Assembly (NCBI GenBank): GCA_964461135.1
Contig: CAYWTB010000104.1
Coordinates: 1 to 15,451 of the forward strand
Direction of reading: 5' to 3'
Origin: RQOF01 sp964461135
GTDB taxonomy: Bacteria > Calditrichota > Calditrichia > RBG-13-44-9
Length of the DNA: 15,451 nucleotides
Shown here: one piece after another, positions 1 through 6,497 of the stretch
Position numbering within the stretch: the first letter of the stretch is position 1
How the letters are laid out: each line of letters begins with the position of its first letter
Notes under the pieces: model-generated
Told to the model about the DNA's origin: nothing
Database searches by the model: none
What the model saw: the letters and a program-made list of their open reading frames with translations, nothing else
Made by a program: the position numbers and the translations under genes

Positions 1-133
1 TGCTTAATTCACAAAAAACGATAAAATGTATCAAAGTTGTTATATTCTTAGAAATTGAATGGCCCCGGTCTTCAGACCGGAGATTAAAAAATCCAGTATA
101 TTTGGGCGTTAGCCCCTATTTGTGAATTAAGCA
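1..133. repeat. 133-bp MITE/REP-like element with perfect 15-bp terminal inverted repeats
   Basis: The first 15 bases (TGCTTAATTCACAAA, 1-15) are the exact reverse complement of bases 119-133. Between them lie two compact palindromes. One is CCGGTCT-TC-AGACCGG at 65-80. The other is GGGC-GTTA-GCCC at 104-115. Terminal inverted repeats plus internal short hairpins and no coding capacity fit a non-autonomous mobile element or a REP/BIME-like unit. The hairpins resemble, from memory, palindromes mobilised by IS200/IS605-type Y1 transposases (RAYTs), but no transposase gene is in the window. The left end coincides with the window edge, so the element could extend further left. The family is not identified. 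Confidence 0.6.
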
Positions 134-152
134 GGGATTATAACTGAGAACA

Positions 153-174
153 GAAACCGGGAGAATGACCCGGT
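153..174 (-). terminator. probable intrinsic terminator of the acyltransferase gene
   Basis: Read on the minus strand, a 6-bp perfect stem ACCGGG/CCCGGT (156-161 with 169-174) closes a 7-nt loop and is followed by TTTCTGTTCT. It lies 35 bp past the stop codon of the minus-strand acyltransferase. The T-tract is interrupted, so efficiency is uncertain. Confidence 0.5.
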
Positions 175-208
175 ATCCTTTTACCCCACTGGTCGTGAGT
201 TATTCGGG

Positions 209-1333
209 TTAATAGGCCAACCTCAATATAAAATTATTTTTATTGGCAAGAATTGCCGCAGAATTTTTTTCAATGGTCAGGGGAAAAATAAAATTTGGAT
301 CACCTGTGCCAAAATTAAGCTTATCAGCAGGCAACCTGGACAAATTAGTGACCAGACAGCCGCGTTCAGGATCAAATGGTCTGAGTTTCTTGAATTGTCG
401 CGCGCGGACAATGGTTTCTATATGGTCAAGATATTTTAGAAAGCTTTCTCTGGTAATGGCTGGCATGGATTTCCTGATTTCAATGGCCAAATTATGAATG
501 CTTGCATTTTCAATATCGCTAATTTTAAAATTTTTTACACTTAACATTAACCCGTTGCCAAAATACCTGGTGCCATATTCTCTGATATGCCGACGCACAT
601 CAATCGGTATGGTCAGGCAAAAATCATCTCCCGAATACTCCTTTTGAACGGTGAAGAGATTTCTGGTAATCATTGCCGATAAAATGTCATTGGTGGAAAC
701 CGGTTGATTTGAATTTGACGCCACATCTTTAATCATACCCCGGATGGCTGCCCGTGATATCTCTTCGAATTTTACGGATAATTTTTCATCCTGCTGTAAC
801 GATTCCAACTCAGTTTCCTCAAATCGAAATTCTTTCAGTATGGTTCTTTTGTGATGTGGTTTGTACGGGTTGCAAATCAGATACTTTTTAAACGGAATAT
901 GGCCGACATGGGATAAAGCGGCCAGAACCGATAAAAAATAGAAATAACTGTATCCGTCCCCGGCCAAATGATTCAGTTTGGGAATTAGAATAGTCCCATT
1001 TTTAGGCTGAATAATTTTCAGGAAAAATAACGTGTTGGGATCAGGGGAAATCAGCTGACTATACCTGTCCTGAATAACCCCTGCGGGATCCTCACGATCA
1101 AATTTGGCATCACACACCGTTTCATCAAAAAATTTCCCTTCAGAATATTTATTGAATTGTATGATCCCGGCATGATACTGGCCGAATACGGGCCAGAAGA
1201 CGGAAGAGAGTTTCCTTAATGCAGAACGGATATTTTTTGATTTTAACTTGTTTTGATAATAAATCAGAAACTCTATGGGATAACTTCCATTGGCAAAGAT
1301 AGTATCAACCTGGGAGATGTTTAATTTTTTCAT
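209..1333 (-). CDS. BAHD-like / CoA-dependent acyltransferase (HxxxDG family)
   Basis: Predicted 374-aa cytoplasmic protein with no signal peptide. Residues 122-127 read HLAGDG, the HxxxDG catalytic motif of the chloramphenicol-acetyltransferase-like superfamily (BAHD enzymes, condensation domains, PapA5/wax synthases). Near the C-terminus NFGTGDP (340-346) sits where BAHD enzymes have the structural DFGWG motif, and VSTNDILSAM (212-221) matches the usual segment between them. Such enzymes transfer an acyl group from CoA or a carrier to a hydroxyl or amine. The open frame continues 15 codons upstream to 1378, but the ATG at 1333 is preceded by GGAGAAGG at good spacing, so that start is chosen. 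It is transcribed away from a GT4 glycosyltransferase and O-antigen-ligase pair, so acylation of a surface glycan or lipid is a plausible but unproven role. Family assignment is fairly sure; the substrate is unknown. Confidence 0.7.
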   Translation of the reverse strand: MKKLNISQVDTIFANGSYPIEFLIYYQNKLKSKNIRSALRKLSSVFWPVFGQYHAGIIQFNKYSEGKFFDETVCDAKFDREDPAGVIQDRYSQLISPDPNTLFFLKIIQPKNGTILIPKLNHLAGDGYSYFYFLSVLAALSHVGHIPFKKYLICNPYKPHHKRTILKEFRFEETELESLQQDEKLSVKFEEISRAAIRGMIKDVASNSNQPVSTNDILSAMITRNLFTVQKEYSGDDFCLTIPIDVRRHIREYGTRYFGNGLMLSVKNFKISDIENASIHNLAIEIRKSMPAITRESFLKYLDHIETIVRARQFKKLRPFDPERGCLVTNLSRLPADKLNFGTGDPNFIFPLTIEKNSAAILANKNNFILRLAY

Positions 1334-1417
1334 CAGAGTATTTCCTTCTCCTTTCCAAAGCAGCGGCCTCATCCCCATAATAATCGGGATTTTGGAAAAT
1401 AATCTGTGACCAGGTCC

Positions 1418-1504
1418 TTTGCTTGGCTTTCTGTATAAATATTGTTAAATACTAATTTATGATATATTGACAAACTAGGGCATTTACCTGAAGCATCTTC
1501 ATTC
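1418..1504 (+). repeat. diverged intergenic repeat, copy A
   Basis: This 87-bp segment aligns without gaps to 15229-15315 in the same orientation. By hand count about 68 of 87 positions are identical (about 78%). Shared landmarks are TTTGCT, AAATATTGTTA, ACTAATT, TTGAAG/CTGAAG and ATCTTCATTC. Weaker similarity, with small gaps, continues to about 1566. It lies 85 bp upstream of the acyltransferase start. On the minus strand it contains TTGTCA-16-TATTTA, a possible promoter for that gene. It matches no element type I recognise. Confidence 0.65.
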
Positions 1505-1557
1505 AAGTGAGTAATTTTATGAACACCAGGTTTTGTATCTTTTGTCTCATTTACCTG

Positions 1558-1601
1558 TCTAAAGCCTTTTTAAAGTCCGTCTGAAGCCCGTCTGAAGCCG
1601 G
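1558..1601 (+). repeat. four tandem 11-bp repeats
   Basis: Four consecutive 11-mers run without gaps: TCTAAAGCCTT, TTTAAAGTCCG, TCTGAAGCCCG and TCTGAAGCCGG. Their consensus is close to TCTGAAGCCCG. The array sits at the downstream edge of intergenic repeat copy A and leads into the GC-rich patch. The other repeat copy, near 15364, shows only about one unit (TCTGAAGTCC). Confidence 0.6.
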
Positions 1602-1817
1602 GCAAGGCGGGCACAGGCCGGACAGGAGAAGGCCCGTTCTGGTCACCGGACAAGGGGTTGGCCTGCTTGCTTCCCAGAAAACCCTCACAACTTCGGGCCC
1701 TCCGGTTGCTAATTTCCCGGGTAATTATTGCTTTGTTTTTTCCCTTTTATTTTTCTTAAAATATATACAAATTGCCGGTCGTTATACAAAACTATTAAAA
1801 ACGTTTATATAGACGAT

Positions 1818-2960
1818 ATGCGTGTTCTGGAATTATGTCTTTCTCCCGATTACGGGGGGCTGGAAATGCACATGCGGGATTTTTCCCGCTGGCTGTGGGA
1901 AAAGCCGGACTGTCAGTTATTCCTGGCCGTGCAATCCGGTACCCCTCTGCAGAAAGCTCTGGATGACCTTGCAGTTTCCCGCATGTTCTTTAGAAAAAAG
2001 ACCGGAAAATTTCCCTTATCCCGGGCCCGGAGCCTGGCACATTTTATTAAGACCCAGGAAATAGATGTAGTACATGTACACTGGAAATTTGACCTGCCGC
2101 TTGTCGCTCTGGCAAAAAAACTGTCCGACAGGAAATTCCTGTTTGTACATACCCGGCAGATGAATATGCCCGGTAAGAAACACGATCCCTATCACCGTTT
2201 TATTTACGGACAGATGGATGGATTTATTGCCATTACCCGTTATATTGAAAATCAGGCACACATCAACCTGCCCCTGGATTCACATAAAATATTTCAGGTA
2301 TATTATGGCTATTCACCACCGGCCATGGTTGAACGCCGCAGAATAGCAGAACTTAAAAAACAGTTCAACATCAGCGGCAAGATGGTGGTGGCTCTGGTGG
2401 GACGTCTCAGTGAATATAAAGGACAGCATTTACTGATTGAGGCGATTGAGAAACTGCATAAAAAAGGAATGGGTGTGCAGGCCTTTATCATTGGACCGGC
2501 TTTCGAAAAGGATTATGCAAGAAAGCTGCGGCAGATGGTGATTGATAGGGATATGCAGGAACAGATTCGTTTCATCGATTTCTATGACAAACCCTTCGAA
2601 TTGATGACCTGTTTTGATGTCCTGGTCTTAACCACCAGAAATGAAACATTTGGGCTGGTACTGATTGAAGCCATGCACGCCGGAATAGCGGTGATTGGCA
2701 GTGATGCCGGAGGAGTACCCGAAATAATAGATCACGGAAAAAGCGGTTTGCTGTTCGAAAGCTGGAACTCCGATGCGCTGGCAGATGCCATTCAAAAACT
2801 GTATGAGGATGAAAAACTGCGCCACAGGCTGGCTGCAGCCGGACAGCAGAAGGCCGGGCAAAATTTCGACCGGGAGATACAATATCAAAAAGTACTGGAT
2901 TTAATGAATAAATTGATCAATTACAGGGAAAACAGGAACGGAGGGCTGGTCTATGAATAA
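1818..2960 (+). CDS. GT4-family glycosyltransferase
   Basis: Predicted 380-aa GT-B-fold retaining glycosyltransferase of family GT4, acting at the cytoplasmic face of the inner membrane to add a sugar from a nucleotide-sugar donor. Evidence: an N-terminal acceptor-domain start with a glycine motif (DYGGLE, 11-16), the linker motif VGRLSEYKG (194-202) that opens the donor-binding domain, and the EX7E signature with E276 (NETFG) and E284 (LIEAM), followed by the typical SDAGGVPEII segment. The frame is open back to 1728, but the family normally starts with a beta-strand at MRVLELCLS, so the ATG at 1818 is preferred; no strong Shine-Dalgarno precedes it. The end overlaps the next gene by 8 bp, indicating translational coupling. 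It probably belongs to lipopolysaccharide, O-antigen or exopolysaccharide synthesis. Donor and acceptor cannot be told from sequence. Confidence 0.88.
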   Translation: MRVLELCLSPDYGGLEMHMRDFSRWLWEKPDCQLFLAVQSGTPLQKALDDLAVSRMFFRKKTGKFPLSRARSLAHFIKTQEIDVVHVHWKFDLPLVALAKKLSDRKFLFVHTRQMNMPGKKHDPYHRFIYGQMDGFIAITRYIENQAHINLPLDSHKIFQVYYGYSPPAMVERRRIAELKKQFNISGKMVVALVGRLSEYKGQHLLIEAIEKLHKKGMGVQAFIIGPAFEKDYARKLRQMVIDRDMQEQIRFIDFYDKPFELMTCFDVLVLTTRNETFGLVLIEAMHAGIAVIGSDAGGVPEIIDHGKSGLLFESWNSDALADAIQKLYEDEKLRHRLAAAGQQKAGQNFDREIQYQKVLDLMNKLINYRENRNGGLVYE

Positions 2961-4212
2961 ACATATCTTGCTTTTTCTTGAAATAATATTTGTGATCTAC
3001 ATTTTGGGGGCCTTTTTTTCCATTGTGCTGCTCCAGGTGGCTGCGGTTTCATTTATAATTACCGGGATAATCCTGTTAATTTATGACCCAAAACTCTATA
3101 AACCAACATTATTCAGTGTTCTGATTACGGCGTTTGTTCTCTCGGCAGTGATTTCAATCTTCATGTCCCCACAACCCGCCCGTGCCCTGCCGGTACTGAT
3201 GCATCAGGTTGTATTATGGAGTGTTCTGCCTGTAACCATCCTGTTCCGGCACAGTAAGAGATTCAGTATAAACCGGCTGGGATTTGCCATACTCGTCCTG
3301 GGTTCATTGAGTGCCCTTGCCGGTATCTTTCATCATTTTATGGGTGTTGAACGGACCTACGGGTTTACCGGCGGTTATTTTACCCTTGCTGCTCTTATCG
3401 TATTTACCATGCCCGTGAGTCTGGGGAAGGCACAGCAGGAAATGGGAACAAAATTAGGAATTTATGTCCTTCTGATTCTACTGCAACTGGGTGCGCTGTG
3501 GTGGACGTATACCCGGACGGCTTTCGGCGCCATAATTTTTACCTTTCTGGCAGCCGTGTTTTTCTATTCCTGGAGAAACCGGGACGATATTACTCATGAT
3601 GTATGGTTTGCAGGAGCCATGTATGTTATCCCGGTGGTGCTCCTGCTGGTCCTGATGTTGAATTCTTCGGATCCCCGAATAAATCCGGTATATGAACCGA
3701 TTTTAACTGACACTACCAGCGTGGATTTGTCCAGCGGACGGAGCAGTATTTATCAGGACGGTGTGAATATTATCGGAAATGCATTCCGTAAGGGAGAGTG
3801 GGGACATCTGTTATTCGGTTTCGGCCTGGGCAGCAGAAAAATCCTGCTGGAGAGTGGCTATCACAGTTGGGAATCCGATTATCTGGAAGCATTTATCAAT
3901 CAGGGTATTATTGGTGTGGCTCTGTTACTGGCCATATATGTCATGTTTCTGGTGAAAATTGCCCGCATCAGCCTGTCCGCCAATAACTTCCTGTGGTTTG
4001 GTTTTGCCCAGAGTGGCCTGGCCTTCTGGCTGATGTCATTTCTCACTATCCAGTTGCAGGGCATATACAGTGCCACCAGTTTCGCCATAATTTACGCGGC
4101 TTTGTCTGCCTGGAAAGAATCGTCTTCCGGCCCTTTCTGGAATACAACCATCAAGGAACTGATGGAGAGAATATCCAGAGAGATTAAAATTGATTGGGAT
4201 CCGAGGCTCTGA
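2953..4212 (+). CDS. O-antigen ligase/polymerase family membrane protein (WaaL/Wzy-like)
   Basis: Predicted 419-aa polytopic inner-membrane protein with roughly ten hydrophobic segments. It shows the arrangement of the Wzy_C/O-antigen ligase family: a run of helices, a conserved arginine after a helix pair (YTRTAFGA, 186-193), then a large periplasmic loop (about 239-310). The loop contains SSGRSSIY (260-267), the FGFGLG turn (288-293) and a histidine-containing HSWESDYLEAF (304-314). More helices follow. Members transfer or polymerise undecaprenyl-linked glycans in the periplasm. GGAGGG at about 2940 supports the ATG at 2953, inside the end of the glycosyltransferase gene. The two are surely one transcript. 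Ligase and polymerase cannot be separated on this evidence. Confidence 0.82.
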   Translation: MNKHILLFLEIIFVIYILGAFFSIVLLQVAAVSFIITGIILLIYDPKLYKPTLFSVLITAFVLSAVISIFMSPQPARALPVLMHQVVLWSVLPVTILFRHSKRFSINRLGFAILVLGSLSALAGIFHHFMGVERTYGFTGGYFTLAALIVFTMPVSLGKAQQEMGTKLGIYVLLILLQLGALWWTYTRTAFGAIIFTFLAAVFFYSWRNRDDITHDVWFAGAMYVIPVVLLLVLMLNSSDPRINPVYEPILTDTTSVDLSSGRSSIYQDGVNIIGNAFRKGEWGHLLFGFGLGSRKILLESGYHSWESDYLEAFINQGIIGVALLLAIYVMFLVKIARISLSANNFLWFGFAQSGLAFWLMSFLTIQLQGIYSATSFAIIYAALSAWKESSSGPFWNTTIKELMERISREIKIDWDPRL

Positions 4213-4262
4213 ATGGTTAAGTCGTCTTTTTCATAAAAAGGTCAATCCGACTGCAATAAAAT

Positions 4263-4280
4263 ATCGGTATCCCGATTTTT
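4263..4280 (+). terminator. weak terminator-like hairpin
   Basis: A perfect 5-bp stem ATCGG/CCGAT around a TATC loop is followed by four T residues, 50 bp past the stop of the O-antigen-ligase-like gene and between convergent genes. A second, longer-range inverted pair (TTGCCGC at 4279 and GCGGCAA near 4313) could fold in either direction. The stem is short, so this is tentative. Confidence 0.35.
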
Positions 4281-4351
4281 GCCGCAGGCTATTTTTCAAT
4301 TCAGTCACAAAAGCGGCAATTCATAATCCCAAAAAAGACCGCCCGGGGGTT

Positions 4352-6313
4352 TTAGGGCCATTTATCAGGCGAAACCTTCATATGAAGCATCATGTCATTT
4401 CCCACCAGATAATACGACCGGACCTTTTGCTGCAACGCATAGACCAGGTCCGGTTGTTCGCGTGAATAGTCTTTTGCAGGACTATCGGACAGGTAGCGGT
4501 ACAAGGAAGGAGCGCCCCCAATTCGGTCAATCAGATACCATTCGTCCCGGACAAGGCCCAGCATTTTCCCTTCCTGCATCATGGCAAAACCGTCATGGCG
4601 GTCAGGAAGGTGAATAATATCGCGGCCCAGGGTGGTGGTGGTATAATCCATGTGCAGTAAGCCCAGCAGCATCTGTTCCACGTCAATCTGGCTGCAGATA
4701 TTTTGCCGGATCCGGGGGGTTTCATCGGCCGGATTATATATCACCAGGGGAATATGGGTGGATTGCAGATCGAAGTCATAAATCGGCGTTTCGGATTTAC
4801 CATGGTCTCCCGTAACGGCGAAAACGGTATTGCGAAAATACTCTTCTCGGGATGCCAGTTGCATGAAATATTCAAGAGCCCAGTCGGTATAGTGGAGGGT
4901 GGACAAGAACGTCTTGCCACTAACTTCCGGAATGATCCAGGGCCCGTGATTGTTGCTGGATAGGATAATCGCCAGAAAGGGTTGGCTGGACTGCCGGAAC
5001 AGCTCATTCATTCGGGCAAACATTTTATGATCTGCCACGCCCAGGCTGCTGAGTACTTCGCTCTGGGGAAAATCAAACTGGGATATCACGGAATCCGCCC
5101 CGTTACTGCGCAGAAAACCAGCCATATTATCAAAGTTGGGATCATGAGAAATTCCGAAGTAAATGTGGTAACCCTTTTCCTTTAAGATATTTGGCAAACC
5201 GGAAAAGACCTGCTGGCCTTCATTCCGCTTCATAATAGATTGTCCGGCCACATTCGGCATGCCGAAAACGGTGGAAAATACTCCCATATAGGTATGAAAT
5301 CCGTTGGAATAAAAATGGGGGAAATACATGCCTTTTTCTATTAACCGACCCAAATAGGTATCGATACCCTGCTGTTTCAGCTGTTCAAATCTGTAGCTGG
5401 AGTAGCTTTCCAGAAGAAATATCACCACATTCTTATTCTCCTGTTTGGCACTGTAATGATAGTGGCGTAACGGAAAATGTATGACTTTCCCGCTAGAATC
5501 CTGCACCAGCTGTTCAACGGTTTTGTAGTAGTTATCTCTGGAAGAAATATTCAGCACCCGGGCAAGGTCTGTTTTGTCCTTCTCTTCATAAATCAGATCA
5601 TTGGCCAGAGTGAAGATACCGTTCAAAGCCAGCTGGTTGGCGGCATTGTAAGTGCTGAAATAGGCGTGTCCCCAGCGTAGGGGCGTTTTATAACTGAGGG
5701 TTCCCCGGATTCCGATAAAAATGAAGGGTAAAATTACCAGCAGCAGCAGAATTTTTATGACCAATGGTTGTTCCACCGGCTGTGAGTAGAGGCGCCGCTG
5801 GATCCATTGAAACAGCCGGAAAGCGATCCAGGTAAATAGCCCGATGAGCAGCAGGTAGGGAATCACCGGATAGCTTTCCCAGATCATTTTCAGGATAAAA
5901 CCGATATTTTTTTCCCAATTCATAAAATATGAATTGAGCCGGACGTGAAAATAGCTGAAAAATTCTATTTCTGACGCACACAGGAAGAGGTAGATCAGGA
6001 AAACCGCAGTGAGATAGATGTTGTTAAAATGCCGGAGCCAGCGCTGTTTTTCAAACAAATAAAAAAGATAGTTTATGAGGAAAAAAGCGGATAGGGGATA
6101 AAGAGTAATTGCCAGATCGAAACGCCAGCCGATTATGAAAGCCTTTACTATAACCAGGGCCGGGATGTTTTTGAACAGGTCAATATTTATTATTAAGAGA
6201 CTGAGACGGTACAGAGTAAACATGGCCATGAATAAAAGAATCACCGCCAGCAGGTATGGGATGACGGGATTGATAAAAATATTGCGGGATGAATTATATT
6301 TTTTTAACGGCAA
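4352..6313 (-). CDS. LtaS/MdoB-like phosphoglycerol transferase (membrane sulfatase family)
   Basis: Predicted 653-aa inner-membrane enzyme with five N-terminal transmembrane segments (about 16-40, 52-85, 98-120, 148-172, 184-203) and an extracytoplasmic alkaline-phosphatase/sulfatase-fold domain from about 290. Likely catalytic residues are E302 (FLLESYS), the nucleophile T341 in GFHTYMG, D503-H504 in VTGDHGKSE, and H520 before IPLVIY. This is the layout of LtaS and MdoB/OpgB enzymes, which move glycerol phosphate from phosphatidylglycerol to an acceptor. In a diderm the acceptor is likely a periplasmic or surface glycan, or an unknown polymer. The frame opens with TTG at 6313, directly after an in-frame TGA; AAAGGA lies 11 nt upstream and no ATG occurs until inside the first helix. 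It converges on the glycan pair. Family assignment is sure, substrate unknown. Confidence 0.88.
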   Translation of the reverse strand: MPLKKYNSSRNIFINPVIPYLLAVILLFMAMFTLYRLSLLIINIDLFKNIPALVIVKAFIIGWRFDLAITLYPLSAFFLINYLFYLFEKQRWLRHFNNIYLTAVFLIYLFLCASEIEFFSYFHVRLNSYFMNWEKNIGFILKMIWESYPVIPYLLLIGLFTWIAFRLFQWIQRRLYSQPVEQPLVIKILLLLVILPFIFIGIRGTLSYKTPLRWGHAYFSTYNAANQLALNGIFTLANDLIYEEKDKTDLARVLNISSRDNYYKTVEQLVQDSSGKVIHFPLRHYHYSAKQENKNVVIFLLESYSSYRFEQLKQQGIDTYLGRLIEKGMYFPHFYSNGFHTYMGVFSTVFGMPNVAGQSIMKRNEGQQVFSGLPNILKEKGYHIYFGISHDPNFDNMAGFLRSNGADSVISQFDFPQSEVLSSLGVADHKMFARMNELFRQSSQPFLAIILSSNNHGPWIIPEVSGKTFLSTLHYTDWALEYFMQLASREEYFRNTVFAVTGDHGKSETPIYDFDLQSTHIPLVIYNPADETPRIRQNICSQIDVEQMLLGLLHMDYTTTTLGRDIIHLPDRHDGFAMMQEGKMLGLVRDEWYLIDRIGGAPSLYRYLSDSPAKDYSREQPDLVYALQQKVRSYYLVGNDMMLHMKVSPDKWP

Positions 6314-6359
6314 TCAGAAACCATTCCTTTTAAACTTTAAAGTTACCGAACAAATAGGG

Positions 6360-6365
6360 ATTATA
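6360..6365 (-). promoter_or_regulatory. possible -10 element for the LtaS-like gene
   Basis: On the minus strand a perfect TATAAT lies 47 bp upstream of the TTG start. There is no good -35 hexamer at 16-18 bp (CTGATG at 17), so the call rests on the -10 alone in AT-rich DNA. Confidence 0.3.
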
Positions 6366-6435
6366 CAATTTTAAATTTTTGCCATCAGAATAACTCAATT
6401 GTCTGATGTAAAGCGAAAAAAATATTTACTTTTCT

Positions 6436-6470
6436 AAAAGACTTGCTTTATTTTATAAATAAAGGCTTTT
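6436..6470. promoter_or_regulatory. composite AT-rich dyad in divergent intergenic region
   Basis: CTTTATTT (6446-6453) and AAATAAAG (6457-6464) form a perfect 8-bp inverted repeat with a 3-bp centre. They are enclosed by AAAAG (6436-6440) and CTTTT (6466-6470). It lies 28 bp upstream of the ATG at 6498, in the spacer between divergent genes, where an operator or leader hairpin would sit. Low complexity makes chance occurrence possible. Confidence 0.3.
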
Positions 6471-6497
6471 AACTAAAAAATACCGATGGAGGCTGAA

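Larger units (their letters stand above)
1334..1817. other. 484-bp gene-free region between divergent genes
   Basis: This stretch separates the minus-strand acyltransferase from the plus-strand glycosyltransferase and should hold both promoters. Its left half is AT-rich and contains a diverged repeat shared with 15229-15315. The middle contains a tandem 11-bp repeat at 1558-1601 and then a clearly GC-rich patch (about 1577-1700) carrying short direct repeats such as CCGGACA. Near 1711-1726 there is an imperfect palindrome centred on CCCGGG. No RNA gene or convincing protein-coding frame was recognised. Confidence 0.6.

Noticed and set aside
243..497. 84-codon plus-strand open frame
   Set aside because: Lies antisense inside the acyltransferase gene; its translation shows no family motif and no ribosome site of note.
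1506..1583. Short peptide frames in both repeat copies (beginning MNTRFC in A and MLKVFA in B)
   Set aside because: The frames are not conserved in sequence between copies, so the repeat does not look protein-coding.
1711..1726. Imperfect palindrome AATTTCCCGGGTAATT as operator
   Set aside because: One mismatch pair, single occurrence seen, and no regulator gene nearby; too weak to call.
4320..4352. Minus-strand terminator for the LtaS-like gene in the CCCGGG/T-tract segment
   Set aside because: A T-tract is present but the best stem is only about three pairs with an allowed loop.
4741..5007. Open frames on both strands within the LtaS-like gene
   Set aside because: They are alternative-frame shadows of the catalytic domain; the sulfatase frame carries all conserved residues.
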